Numbered from the stretch's first letter, positions 28,224 to 37,715 are shown. The stretch is DNA of 37,783 bases from Pseudomonadota bacterium (GCA_021819125.1 JAKARW010000016.1:1-37783), one strand, 5' to 3'. Notes: a model not told the origin generated them from the letters alone. Numbers and translations are program-made.

Positions 28224-29704
28224 GTCGCCTTCACCTCGACGATGATCTCCCCTTGGGCCAGGCGCACGCGCAGGGTCGTCCCGGGGGGGTAAGCGCGCGC
28301 CTCACGCGCCACATGTCCTTGGGTATCCGTGACGATCGCATAACCGCGGTTTAATACACCAGGCGGCCCGGTCAGGGCCAGCGCCCGATTAAGGAGCGCC
28401 ACGCGCTCGGCGCGGGCCTTTAAAGCGTTTTGCATCGCGCGCTCCAGCCGGTCTTTCAAGAGGCCATGGCGGCCCGCGAGGCGCTCCCAGAGGCGATCCG
28501 GCGGATGGGCGCGTAACCGTTCATTCAGGCGCGTAAGCCTCGTTTCTTGCGCGCGCAGGGCGGCGCGGACCGCAGCCGACAGCCGCCCAGGCAAGAGGGT
28601 CAGACGGACGCGATAAACATGTAAGCGCGTGAGAGGCGAGCGGCGCTCCAGCCGTTGGCCGAGGGCCTGCAGCCGGGCGCGTGCGCGCGCTGGATAGACG
28701 GGCAGCGCCATGATGAGCCGCCGGGCGAGGGCGGCTACCTTGAGGCGTTTTTCCGGAAGGCCACGCAAGGGTTGGGTGACGAGCCGGCGTTTGAGGTCAT
28801 CGAACCGTTGCACGCGTTCACGAAGCGTCCGCTCGAGGAGCCTCTGGAGCCGGTGGCGCGCCTCGGCGTGCCGACGACGCCACAAGACCTGGTCTGGGCT
28901 CAGGAGTTCGGCGGCGGCCGTAGGGGTGGGTGCGCGCAGATCCGCGACCCAGTCGGCGATCGTGGTGTCGGTCTCATGCCCGATGCCTGCGACCACCGGC
29001 AACTGCGAACGGAAGATGGCGCGCGCCACGATCTCCTCGTTGAAGCACCAGAGATCCTCCAGGGAACCGCCGCCACGGGCGAGCAACAAGACATCGCATT
29101 CGCGCCGCTCGTTGGCGAGATCAAGCATGCGCGCGATCGCCGTGCCCGCGTCCCGCCCCTGGACTGGCACCGGATAGAGCAGCACGGCGATCGCCGGGAA
29201 GCGGCGTCGCAAGGTGGTCACGATGTCATGCCAGACGGCGCCGTCGGGGGAGGTGACAACGCCGATACGGCGTACGACGCTGGGGAGCGGTTTTTTGTGG
29301 CGTGCGTCGAACAGCCCTTCGGCGGCAAGGGCGCTCTTTAGGGCTTCGAAGGCGCGACGCAGGGCGCCTTCCCCGGCATCCTCCATTTGTTCGACGATGA
29401 GCTGAAAGTCGCCGCGCCCTTCATAGAGGCTGACGCGCGCGCCTACCAGTACCTGCATACCGTCGGTCACGGCACAGCACAGGCGCCGCGCCCCCCGAAA
29501 CAGCGCGCAGCGTACCTGCGCGCGGGCATCCTTTAACGTAAAATAGATATGGCCCGAGGACGGTTGCGAGAGGTTGCCGATTTCGCCCTCGACCCAAACG
29601 CGCCCCAGTCGGCCCTCGAGCAGGCCGCGGACCTCCTGGTTCAAGCGCGAGACCGTGTAGACCGGGAGGCCTTGGCGGAAGGATGGCGGGCTGTCGGTTT
29701 CCAT
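28214..29704 (-). CDS. xseA: Exodeoxyribonuclease VII large subunit
   Basis: 496 residues (E. coli 456). The N-terminal OB fold (YTVSRLNQEVRGLLEGRLGRVWVEGEIGNL..GHIYFTLKDA) is followed by the catalytic segment with ARGGGSLEDLWCFNEE, AGIGHETDTTIADWVADLRAPTPTAAAE and a long coiled-coil arm. With XseB it degrades single-stranded DNA to oligonucleotides. The family start is the ATG at 29704; the frame remains open to 29821 without homology. No xseB is seen in the window. It overlaps der tail to tail. Confidence 0.95.
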   Translation of the reverse strand: METDSPPSFRQGLPVYTVSRLNQEVRGLLEGRLGRVWVEGEIGNLSQPSSGHIYFTLKDARAQVRCALFRGARRLCCAVTDGMQVLVGARVSLYEGRGDFQLIVEQMEDAGEGALRRAFEALKSALAAEGLFDARHKKPLPSVVRRIGVVTSPDGAVWHDIVTTLRRRFPAIAVLLYPVPVQGRDAGTAIARMLDLANERRECDVLLLARGGGSLEDLWCFNEEIVARAIFRSQLPVVAGIGHETDTTIADWVADLRAPTPTAAAELLSPDQVLWRRRHAEARHRLQRLLERTLRERVQRFDDLKRRLVTQPLRGLPEKRLKVAALARRLIMALPVYPARARARLQALGQRLERRSPLTRLHVYRVRLTLLPGRLSAAVRAALRAQETRLTRLNERLRAHPPDRLWERLAGRHGLLKDRLERAMQNALKARAERVALLNRALALTGPPGVLNRGYAIVTDTQGHVAREARAYPPGTTLRVRLAQGEIIVEVKATQP

Positions 29705-29724
29705 CGCCGCACCATACCCTACAA

Positions 29725-29749
29725 CGCCCCGGGCAGGGAACCCGGGGCG
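29725..29749 (-). terminator. GC-rich hairpin after the small lipoprotein gene
   Basis: CGCCCCGGG (29725-29733) and CCCGGGGCG (29741-29749) form a perfect 9-bp stem with a 7-nt loop. It is 9 bp after the minus-strand stop at 29758 and 21 bp before the xseA start. The T-run on the minus strand is short (TTGT), so termination may be partial. Confidence 0.5.
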
Positions 29750-29757
29750 CCTAGGGC

Positions 29758-30072
29758 TTAGTTGGGGTAATAAGGCTTGACATGGGCATTGGCCACGGCT
29801 TGACGTTCGGCCGTCTGGCACTGAAGGATGACCATGTTGGCGTCCTTGATCGCCGCACTATAGTGGCCCTTGGCATCGGCCATGCGCGCCATGGCGAGCA
29901 GATGCGGGGTGGCAAGCCACAGGGTGCCGTGGGCGCGGGCATCCTTGACCGCGACAGCGGCCTGTTTCAGGCGCGCACCGGCGAGTGCGCCCTGCGGGGC
30001 GTGGTGGGTGGTTACGTGCGCGCAGCCCGCCAATATGAGCGCGCAGGCGGCCGCCAAAGCGATTTTTTTCAT
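29758..30072 (-). CDS. Small lipoprotein, possibly DUF4398-like
   Basis: 104 residues. A signal peptide with lipobox (MKKIALAAACALILAGC, Cys17) makes it a probable outer-membrane or periplasmic lipoprotein. The mature part (AVKDARAHGTLWLATPHLLAMARMADAKGHYSAAIKDANMVILQCQTAERQA) is helical, with Ala-rich spacing like that of DUF4398 proteins; the match is from memory and weak. A strong AGGAGG lies 8 nt before the ATG. It has its own promoter-like sequence and a hairpin after it, so it is likely a single-gene transcript. Function unknown. Confidence 0.75.
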   Translation of the reverse strand: MKKIALAAACALILAGCAHVTTHHAPQGALAGARLKQAAVAVKDARAHGTLWLATPHLLAMARMADAKGHYSAAIKDANMVILQCQTAERQAVANAHVKPYYPN

Positions 30073-30103
30073 CGTTTACTCCTCCTGGTCAGTATGGGCT
30101 TAG

Positions 30104-30131
30104 TGTATAGACGTTTGCGATCGAAAAACAA
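30104..30131 (-). promoter_or_regulatory. Possible promoter of the small lipoprotein gene
   Basis: Minus strand TTGTTT (30131-30126), 16 bp, TATACA (30109-30104). The -10 is 5/6 and the -35 only 3/6 to consensus. It would start transcription about 25 nt before the lipoprotein ATG. Confidence 0.35.
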
Positions 30132-30360
30132 AGTGAGGCACGCCGCAGGCCATCTCGGCCACCCATTGCCCATGTCGCAACGGCGAGCGGCATCCGGTTG
30201 CTTCATGCCTATGAACTTTGAGGCCTGGCCCCACCCGGCTTAAGTGTGCTCTCTTGCGCCCCCATTCTGACGCCGTTACCGGCTCTGTTTCGGGCGCTCT
30301 ACCATAACCTCTCGGGCTTATCCCTTTCTATGGTGAATGGCGCCGATAGGCCCCGGGGCG

Positions 30361-31852
<1,492 letters not shown>

Positions 31853-31861
31853 GCTGAGGGT

Positions 31862-33448
31862 ATGTCCAGACAGGGCAAGGCAGAGGACCCGGGTCGTGAG
31901 CGGATCCTGATTCTGGATTTCGGCTCGCAGTATACGCAGCTTATCGCCCGGCGCGTGCGCGAGGCCGGCGTCTACTGCGAGATCATGCCCTATGACGTGC
32001 AAGACGAGGCCATCACGCGTTTCGCGGCGCGCGGCGTGATTTTGTCGGGCAGCCCCGAGTCGGTCAATGAGCGCGATACCCCACGAATCCCGGATGCGGT
32101 GCTGGCGGCGAACGTGCCGGTGCTCGGCATTTGCTACGGCATGCAAGCCTTGGCGGCACAGCTCGGCGGGCAGGTAGCGGCCGCGGCGCATCGCGAATAC
32201 GGCTATGCGCGCGTGCGCACCGTCGGGCATTCGCCATTGCTTGCGGATTTGACCGATGGCGGCGATGGTGAGGCGGTGCTTGATGTGTGGATGAGTCATG
32301 GCGACCGGGTCGAGGCCTGCCCGCCGGGCTTTTTGGCCATCGCCGAAACCGACAATGCACCGTTCGCGGCCATTGCCGACGAGGCGCGGCGCTACTACGG
32401 TCTGCAATTCCATCCCGAGGTCACCCATACCCGGCAGGGGCAACGCATCATCGAGCGCTTCGTGCATGAGATCTGCGGGTGTCCGCGCGCCTGGACGGAG
32501 CGGACGATCATAGACGGCATCCTCGAGGAGATTCGCGCGCAGGTGGGTGATGAGGAGGTGGTGCTCGCACTCTCCGGCGGCGTTGATTCCTCGGTGGTCG
32601 CGGTGCTTTTGCATCAGGCGATCGGCGACAGGCTCACCTGCGTATTCGTGGACAACGGGCTTTTGCGATTGCACGAGGGCGATCAGGTGATGGCGACCTT
32701 CGCCGATCATCTCGGGGTGCGCGTGATCCGCGTGAACGCCGCCGCGCGCTTTCTCGGGGCCTTGAAGGGCGTGGACGACCCCGAGCGCAAGCGCAAGATC
32801 ATAGGCGAGACCTTCATCACGGTGTTCGAGGAAGAGGCCGCGCGTCTTCCGCAGGTTCGGTGGCTCGCCCAGGGGACGATCTATCCCGACGTCATCGAAT
32901 CGGCGGGCGCCAAGGGCGGCAAGGCCCGGGTGATCAAGTCGCACCACAACGTAGGCGGCCTGCCCGAGCGCATGAAGTTGAAACTTCTGGAACCCTTGCG
33001 GTCGCTTTTTAAAGACGAAGTGCGGCGTATCGGACTTAGTCTCGGACTGCCGGAGGCCATGATCCACAGGCATCCCTTTCCAGGGCCGGGCCTGGGTGTG
33101 CGTATCCTTGGGGCGGTGGAGGAGCGCTATGCCGATATCCTGCGGCAGGCCGATGCGATCTTCATCGAGGAATTGCGGCGTGCCGGCTATTACGACAAGG
33201 TGAGCCAGGCATTCGCGGTGTTCCTGCCAGTGCGGTCGGTGGGGGTGGTGGGCGACGGCCGCGCCTACGAGCACGTCATTGCCCTGCGCGCGGTCGAGAC
33301 CATCGATTTCATGACGGCGAACTGGGCCGAACTCCCCTACGCCCTCCTTGGGCGCGTCTCGAATCGAATCATAAACGAGGTGCGTGGCGTAAGCCGTGTG
33401 GTTTACGACGTATCGGGCAAGCCCCCCGCTACTATTGAGTGGGAATGA
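31862..33448 (+). CDS. guaA: GMP synthase (glutamine-hydrolysing)
   Basis: Converts XMP to GMP using glutamine and ATP. 528 residues (E. coli 525). The class I amidotransferase domain has Cys91 (GICYGMQ) and FHPEVTHT. The ATP-pyrophosphatase loop SGGVDSS is at 238-244, and the C-terminal dimerisation domain ends [16 protein letters not shown]. It is intact. The 3' end adjoins the integrase region. guaA 3' ends are a known target of tyrosine integrases, and the last codons can be restored by the incoming element. Confidence 0.97.
   Translation: MSRQGKAEDPGRERILILDFGSQYTQLIARRVREAGVYCEIMPYDVQDEAITRFAARGVILSGSPESVNERDTPRIPDAVLAANVPVLGICYGMQALAAQLGGQVAAAAHREYGYARVRTVGHSPLLADLTDGGDGEAVLDVWMSHGDRVEACPPGFLAIAETDNAPFAAIADEARRYYGLQFHPEVTHTRQGQRIIERFVHEICGCPRAWTERTIIDGILEEIRAQVGDEEVVLALSGGVDSSVVAVLLHQAIGDRLTCVFVDNGLLRLHEGDQVMATFADHLGVRVIRVNAAARFLGALKGVDDPERKRKIIGETFITVFEEEAARLPQVRWLAQGTIYPDVIESAGAKGGKARVIKSHHNVGGLPERMKLKLLEPLRSLFKDEVRRIGLSLGLPEAMIHRHPFPGPGLGVRILGAVEERYADILRQADAIFIEELRRAGYYDKVSQAFAVFLPVRSVGVVGDGRAYEHVIALRAVETIDFMTANWAELPYALLGRVSNRIINEVRGVSRVVYDVSGKPPATIEWE
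33431..33439 (+). repeat. 9-bp repeat at the guaA 3' end, copy 1 (candidate att core)
   Basis: ACTATTGAG lies in the last codons of guaA and recurs at 33617-33625, 186 bp downstream. It may belong to the left attachment site of the island. The right attachment site is outside the window, so the core cannot be fixed. Confidence 0.35.
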
Positions 33449-33749
33449 ATTGACGTCCTTCGGGGACTATCGGCAGCTATCGAAAAACTGACGTAACGTG
33501 TTGATATAAAACGAAATACGTCACGGCAGCTATCGGTGGCTATCGCCGGCCAGCAAAACGGGTTGACGGTAGAGCTGACGGTAAGAACCGGAGGTCGGAT
33601 TAAGACCCTCCCGTTTACTATTGAGACCAAACCGGTCTTTGACGGTAAAACGCTCCCCTGGAAAGCTTGTTTCATGCGGCTTTCCGGGCATCGACGGGTC
33701 TCCTGGCCCCTGACGGTAAAAGCCGTCACCAACAGGAGGAAAAACCTCG
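33449..33749 (+). promoter_or_regulatory. Island left-end control region (attachment, arm and operator repeats)
   Basis: 301 bp without a gene between guaA and the integrase. It contains: CTATCG four times in two pairs phased at 10 bp (33467, 33477; 33530, 33540); an inverted repeat TGACGTA (33489-33495) / TACGTCA (33517-33523); an extended -10 TGATATAAA between its arms; TGACGGTA four times here and twice just inside the integrase gene; and a second ACTATTGAG. This is the expected layout of integrase arm sites and an int operator. A strong AGGAGG at 33734-33739 serves the integrase. Confidence 0.55.
33489..33523 (+). promoter_or_regulatory. Inverted repeat bracketing a candidate int promoter
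   Basis: TGACGTA and TACGTCA are 7-bp perfect arms 21 bp apart. Between them TGATATAAA (33502-33510) is an extended -10. A protein bound to the arms would cover the promoter, so autorepression of int, or excisionase binding, is a fair guess. Confidence 0.4.
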
Positions 33750-33856
33750 ATGCTTACCGACACAGCACTGCGCAATCTTAGTCCTAAGTCATTGATTTAT
33801 AAGGTTTCTGACCGGGATGGGATGTACGTGACGGTATCGGCCGCCGGTACCGTCAC
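33563..33856 (+). repeat. Six TGACGGTA repeats before and within int
   Basis: TGACGGTA occurs at 33564-33571, 33576-33583, 33640-33647, 33711-33718 and 33829-33836, and in reverse (TACCGTCA) at 33849-33856. Copies 1-2 are 12 bp apart, copies 3-4 are 71 bp apart. Three continue as TAA(AA). An 8-mer recurring six times in 300 bp is far above chance. Likely arm-type sites for the DUF4102-like N-domain of the integrase. Confidence 0.6.
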
Positions 33857-35006
33857 CTTTCGCTACGATTACCGTCTCAACGGGCGCCGCGAGACCCTGA
33901 CCATCGGCCGCTATGGTCCTGGCGGCATCTCGTTGGCGCTGGCCCGCGAAAAGCTGCTCGATGCCAAGAAGGCCGTCGCTGCTGGCCGTTCTCCGGCACT
34001 GGAAAAGCAGCGTGAGAAGCGCCGGCTGACTGCTGCCAAGAACTTCGGCGACGTCGCCGTCAAGTGGCTGGCGGACGCCCGGATGGCTGACAGCACACGC
34101 GCGATGCGCAAGCACGTCGTCGATCGCGACATCCTGCCGGTGTTCCAGAACCGGCTGCTCAACGAAATCACTGCCGATGACCTGCGCGCCTTGTGCAACA
34201 AGGTGAAGGCGCGCGGGGCGCCCGCCACGGCGGTGCATGTCCGCGACATCGTAAAGCAGGTCTATGCCTTCGCCATCCTGCACGGCGAGAAGGTGGACAA
34301 CCCGGCCAGCGATGTGGCAGCGGCCTCGATCGCGACCTTCGTGCCGAAAGACCGGGCGCTTTCGCCGGCAGAGATCCGGCTGGCGTTCCATCAGTTGGAG
34401 TCCATCGCGACCTATCCGACGATCCGCCTAGCGCTGCGCATGGTTCTGCTGACCCTGGTGCGCAAGAGCGAGCTGATCGAGGCCACCTGGAGCGAGATCG
34501 ACTTCGAGAATGCCACCTGGACGATCCCGAAGCAGCGAATGAAGGGACGCAACCCGCACGTGGTCTATCTGTCGCGGCAGGCCCTGGACATCCTGGTGGC
34601 GCTGCACACGTGCGCGGCGGGCTCGAAGTTCGTGCTGCCCTCGCGCTATGAGCCGACGCGTTGTATGTCGCACGCGACCCTGAACCGGGTGACACAGCTC
34701 ATCGTGGAGAGGGCCAAGGCAGCCGGTCTGCCGCTGGAGCCGTTCACGGTGCATGACCTGCGCCGCACCGGCTCGACGCTGCTCAACGAGGTGGGCTTCA
34801 ACGGCGACTGGATCGAAAAGTGCCTCGCGCACGAGGAAGGGCGTTCCTCGCGCTCGGTCTACAACAAGGCGGAGTACGCCGAGCAGCGGCGCCACATGCT
34901 GCAGGAGTGGGCGGACATGGTCGATGCTTGGATCGACGGGCGCACCCATGTGCCCAAGCTGCTGCCGGAGAACGTGTCGGTCACGGTGCTCAGTGCGGCT
35001 TTGTGA
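33750..35006 (+). CDS. P4-type tyrosine integrase at guaA
   Basis: 418 residues. An N-terminal arm-binding domain of the DUF4102 kind (about 1-90), then a core-binding SAM-like domain (100-190) and the catalytic domain (200-390). Candidate active-site residues are R238, K265, H335 and R338 (VHDLRR), H361 (CLAHE) and Tyr371 (VYNKAEYAEQRRHMLQEWADM), as in P4 and other island integrases. It is co-directional with guaA and lies 301 bp after it, which suits a guaA-specific integrase. It should cut and join the element at the guaA 3' end; excision would need a partner, perhaps the AlpA-like protein. Confidence 0.93.
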   Translation: MLTDTALRNLSPKSLIYKVSDRDGMYVTVSAAGTVTFRYDYRLNGRRETLTIGRYGPGGISLALAREKLLDAKKAVAAGRSPALEKQREKRRLTAAKNFGDVAVKWLADARMADSTRAMRKHVVDRDILPVFQNRLLNEITADDLRALCNKVKARGAPATAVHVRDIVKQVYAFAILHGEKVDNPASDVAAASIATFVPKDRALSPAEIRLAFHQLESIATYPTIRLALRMVLLTLVRKSELIEATWSEIDFENATWTIPKQRMKGRNPHVVYLSRQALDILVALHTCAAGSKFVLPSRYEPTRCMSHATLNRVTQLIVERAKAAGLPLEPFTVHDLRRTGSTLLNEVGFNGDWIEKCLAHEEGRSSRSVYNKAEYAEQRRHMLQEWADMVDAWIDGRTHVPKLLPENVSVTVLSAAL

Positions 35007-35074
35007 AGGGATGCCCGCATGATGCCTGCATCGGAACTCGCTGTCGGCGGGCAGCGCAGGGTTTGCATAAATCG

Positions 35075-35105
35075 AAAAAGGATCACTATGAGTGATCTTT
35101 TCAAA
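35075..35105 (+). promoter_or_regulatory. Palindrome between int and abiEi (operator or terminator)
   Basis: GATCACT (35081-35087), ATG, AGTGATC (35091-35097): perfect 7-bp arms, extended by A-T pairs to about 11 bp, with As before and TTTT after. It can be read as an intrinsic terminator for int, or as the inverted repeat that AbiEi antitoxins bind to repress their own operon. Its central ATG is in frame with abiEi and has AAAGGA upstream, so it is also a possible start. Confidence 0.5.
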
Positions 35106-35162
35106 TTCTTGTCAAACTGGTCGGCCTTGGCGATGGTTTATAAATCTGGTATTTTGGGCACT

Positions 35163-35984
35163 ATGGATGCTCAAAATTCAGGAAAGCTGAACCGCTTGCT
35201 GGCCGAGCTGGGCGATACGCGCCTGGTGTCCAGCCGCTGGCTACGAGCGCACGGCTACTCCAACAGCCTTGTGGCGCGCTATGTGGGCAGCGGCTGGCTG
35301 GTTTCGCCGGCGCGTGGCGTCTACATGCGCAGGGGCGGGCGGCTGCAATGGGATGGGGTGCTCCGCAGCCTACAGGTCGGGGAGGGCATGCCGCTGCACG
35401 TCGGGGGGCGTTTCGCACTGGCCCTGCAGGGGCACGAGCACTACTTGCGCCTGGGCGATGCCGGGACGATCACGCTGTATGGACCACAGCAACCGCCGCG
35501 CTGGTTAGGCAAGCTGTCGCTGGAGCAACGCTTCGAGTTCCTGGGCAAGGGGCCGCTCGATCTGCCGGCCGTGTCTGTCACCGCGGAAGTCTCCGAGAAG
35601 GCGCTGTCAGAGGTGGGCCTGGCTTGGCATTCCGCGGCGCCTGGGACCGATGCCCTGATTTGCTCGACGCCCGAGCGTGCCATGCTGGAGCTGTGCGATG
35701 GCGTGACGGACGCGGCGCTGGTCTACGAGGCCGATGCGCTGATGCAGGCCATGACCACGCTGCGTCCGCAGCGGGTCGGCCTGCTGCTGCGCCACTGCCG
35801 CAGCATCAAGGCCAAGCGGCTGTTCCTGGCCCTGGCCGATCGTCATCGGCATGCGTGGCTGATCCATGTGCCGCTGGATGGCGTCGATCTGGGTCGGGGC
35901 AAGCGCGCGCTGGTCCCCGGCGGGCGTCTGCATCCGACCTACCAGATCACCTTGCCGGGAGACCTCGATGAGCACCTGGCTTGA
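35163..35984 (+). CDS. abiEi: AbiEi family antitoxin / transcriptional regulator
   Basis: 273 residues. The N-terminus (SGKLNRLLAELGDTRLVSSRWLRAHGYSNSLVARYVGSGWLVSPARGVYMRRG) is the winged helix-turn-helix of AbiEi, and the rest is the C-terminal antitoxin domain. In type IV AbiE systems AbiEi represses the operon and neutralises AbiEii without forming a stable complex. ATG 35163 is chosen because the family begins just before GKLNRLL. ATG 35088 is in frame, has a better ribosome site and would add 25 residues. The 100 bp upstream are AT-rich, unlike the surroundings. The 3' end overlaps abiEii by 17 bp. Confidence 0.88.
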   Translation: MDAQNSGKLNRLLAELGDTRLVSSRWLRAHGYSNSLVARYVGSGWLVSPARGVYMRRGGRLQWDGVLRSLQVGEGMPLHVGGRFALALQGHEHYLRLGDAGTITLYGPQQPPRWLGKLSLEQRFEFLGKGPLDLPAVSVTAEVSEKALSEVGLAWHSAAPGTDALICSTPERAMLELCDGVTDAALVYEADALMQAMTTLRPQRVGLLLRHCRSIKAKRLFLALADRHRHAWLIHVPLDGVDLGRGKRALVPGGRLHPTYQITLPGDLDEHLA

Positions 35985-36915
35985 CCATTGGGACCGGCGC
36001 TACACCGACCGGGTGCGGCTGCTGGTCGAGATCCTGCCAATACTCGCGTGGGAGCCGCGTTTCGCGCTCAAGGGCGGCACGGCCATCAACCTGTTCGAGC
36101 ACGATCTGCCGCGTCTGTCGGTGGACATCGATCTGGCCTGGTTGCCGGTGCATGACTATGCCGAGGATGCGAGGCTGATCGCCGAAGCGCTGGGGAGGCT
36201 GGCCGATGTGCTGCGCGCCCGGCCTTTGCAACTGCAGGTGCAGACCTCGGCGGGCGAGGGCGGGGCGGTCACCCGTTTGGTGGCCAGCCGCAGCCGGGCG
36301 CGCGTGCAGATCGAGACGACGCCGGTGATGCGCGGTACGGTGCATCCGGTGCGCCGCATGGTCGTGCGGCCACGGGTGGAAGAGGCGTTCGGCTTCGCCG
36401 AGGTGCAGGTGCTGGACTTCGCCGACCTGTATGCCGGCAAGCTGGCGGCGGCGCTGTCTCGGCAGCATCCGCGCGATCTCTTCGACGTAGGCTTGCTGCT
36501 GCAGGACGAGCGGGCGGACGAAGCGCTCTGGCACACCTTCCTCGTGTACCTGACGTGCAGTCCCAAGCCGGTTTGGGAGATGCTGGCGCCGCGTGTGCCC
36601 ACGGATTTCGAGGCCACCTTCGAGGCCCATTTCAAGGGCATGACAGCCGAGCCTATCGGCGTGGCGGCTTTGCTGGAGAGCCGCGAGCGCCTGTTGGCGC
36701 GGGTCGCGCATTGGCTGGATGGGCCGTCGCGCGCCTTTCTGCAATCCGTCGAGGATGAGAAGCCGGATTTCAATTTGATCGGACTTGACCATGCGGCCGA
36801 TCTGCCCGGCGTGCGGCGCAAGCTGCACAACCTGGCGCAGCGCACGGTCGCCAAGCGTGCGGCAGATCGCCGGCAGCTTGACGAAACGCTGGCGCGGATC
36901 GCTGGTGCCGGATGA
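35968..36915 (+). CDS. abiEii: AbiEii family nucleotidyltransferase toxin
   Basis: 315 residues of the DUF1814/AbiEii DNA polymerase-beta-like transferase family. Motif I is LKGGTAINLF (GGT at 36-38) followed by D53 and D55 (VDIDL). DLYAGKLAAALSRQHPRDLFDV (K158, R169, D170, D173) holds the later motifs. Members modify tRNA or other RNA by adding nucleotides, stopping growth; AbiE systems can abort phage infection. The start has GGGAGA upstream and overlaps abiEi. All motifs look intact, so the toxin is probably active. Confidence 0.9.
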   Translation: MSTWLDHWDRRYTDRVRLLVEILPILAWEPRFALKGGTAINLFEHDLPRLSVDIDLAWLPVHDYAEDARLIAEALGRLADVLRARPLQLQVQTSAGEGGAVTRLVASRSRARVQIETTPVMRGTVHPVRRMVVRPRVEEAFGFAEVQVLDFADLYAGKLAAALSRQHPRDLFDVGLLLQDERADEALWHTFLVYLTCSPKPVWEMLAPRVPTDFEATFEAHFKGMTAEPIGVAALLESRERLLARVAHWLDGPSRAFLQSVEDEKPDFNLIGLDHAADLPGVRRKLHNLAQRTVAKRAADRRQLDETLARIAGAG

Positions 36916-36931
36916 CAGGGAGGCCGATGCG

Positions 36932-37174
36932 ATGGTTCACGATTTCACACTGGTCTATGCACTGGACTCGGGCATGGGGTCGCAGGAGGATGTCCTTCGC
37001 CAGTTGGCGGACAGCGACTGCGCCGATGCCACGGTCGGCTGGGGGCGGCCGGGTCATGTCGGCTTGGCTTTCAGCAGGGAGGCGAGCGACCGCGATGCTG
37101 CGGTCACGCTTGCCACGGCTCAGATGGCACAAGCGCTGCCTGGAGCGGTGCTGGTCCGGGTGGATGCGGGGTAG
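36932..37174 (+). CDS. 80-residue protein trailing the abiE operon
   Basis: 80 residues, 16 bp after abiEii, with AGGGAGG 8 nt before the ATG, so it is probably co-transcribed with abiEi/abiEii. The sequence (MVHDFTLVYALDSG, CADATVGWGRPGHVGLAFSREA, QMAQALPGAVLVRV) recalls, from memory, the N-terminal half of short helix-turn-helix proteins common in proteobacterial accessory DNA, in which a DNA-binding half follows. Here it stops at VRVDAG and no frame after the stop continues the DNA-binding part. It may be a truncated copy or a stand-alone small protein. Function unknown. Confidence 0.6.
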   Translation: MVHDFTLVYALDSGMGSQEDVLRQLADSDCADATVGWGRPGHVGLAFSREASDRDAAVTLATAQMAQALPGAVLVRVDAG

Positions 37175-37199
37175 TCGCCGTAGGTGCTGGATAGAAGTG

Positions 37200-37577
37200 T
37201 CATCGAACAGGGCGGTGCCGGCGCAGTCTCACGTCCGGGCCGGCCGATGCGTCGGTGTTCGCTGATCGAGAGGCTTGCTTGCGGTCTTCGATCCAGGCTT
37301 GGACCTCTTCCAGATCCCAGACGACGCAGCGGGGCGTGAGTCGGAACCGCCTGGGGAACTCGCCGCGCTGCTCCATTTCGTAGACTGTTGTCTCGGCCAG
37401 GGGGACGATCTGGTGCAGCTCGTGCCGGCGGATGGTGCGACGAAAGGGCAGGGGACTGCGCTTCGGAAACTGCGGCAGTGTCTCGTAGGCTTCCGTGCCC
37501 GGCAAGGGGAGAGATTGGTCGGCGTCAATGCCGACGGCGTTGGATGCTTGCGCTAGCTGTTCCACCTCGGACTCCAT
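37200..37577 (-). CDS. AlpA-like helix-turn-helix regulator
   Basis: Up to 125 residues from ATG 37577; GTG at 37649 and ATG at 37619 are longer in-frame starts, none with a good ribosome site. The core RRHELHQIVPLAETTVYEMEQRGEFPRRFRLTPRCVVWDLEEVQAWIEDRKQAS is the MerR-like winged helix of AlpA proteins, which in P4-like elements activate integrase or act as excisionase. The first 45 residues and the last 25 (Arg-rich) are low in conservation. It faces the 80-residue gene 25 bp away. Pairs of an integrase at one side and AlpA inside are typical of islands. Confidence 0.8.
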   Translation of the reverse strand: MESEVEQLAQASNAVGIDADQSLPLPGTEAYETLPQFPKRSPLPFRRTIRRHELHQIVPLAETTVYEMEQRGEFPRRFRLTPRCVVWDLEEVQAWIEDRKQASRSANTDASAGPDVRLRRHRPVR

Positions 37578-37690
37578 GAATTTGCTGCATGGAGTGTTAA
37601 CGATCACGAAGAAGCGCATTAATTTGGGACAGGTACGCGGAACGTCCACCGGGGATGGGGGGTGTAGCTGTCACGGGGTTGGATGGAAGA

Positions 37691-37715
37691 CGGGCAGGCC
37701 ATGGAAGCCTGCCCG
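37691..37715 (-). terminator. Strong hairpin near the window end
   Basis: CGGGCAGGC (37691-37699) and GCCTGCCCG (37707-37715) form a perfect 9-bp stem with a 7-nt loop. It lies 36 bp after the stop of the possible minus-strand gene at 37751, so termination of that gene is the natural reading, although the T-run is poor. Confidence 0.45.

Noticed and set aside
33300-33750. tRNA gene as the integration site
   Set aside because: No cloverleaf or CCA-like end is visible; the guaA 3' end explains the position of the integrase.
35947-36828. 293-residue open frame antisense to abiEii
   Set aside because: Shadow of abiEii with Gln/Arg-rich low-complexity sequence.
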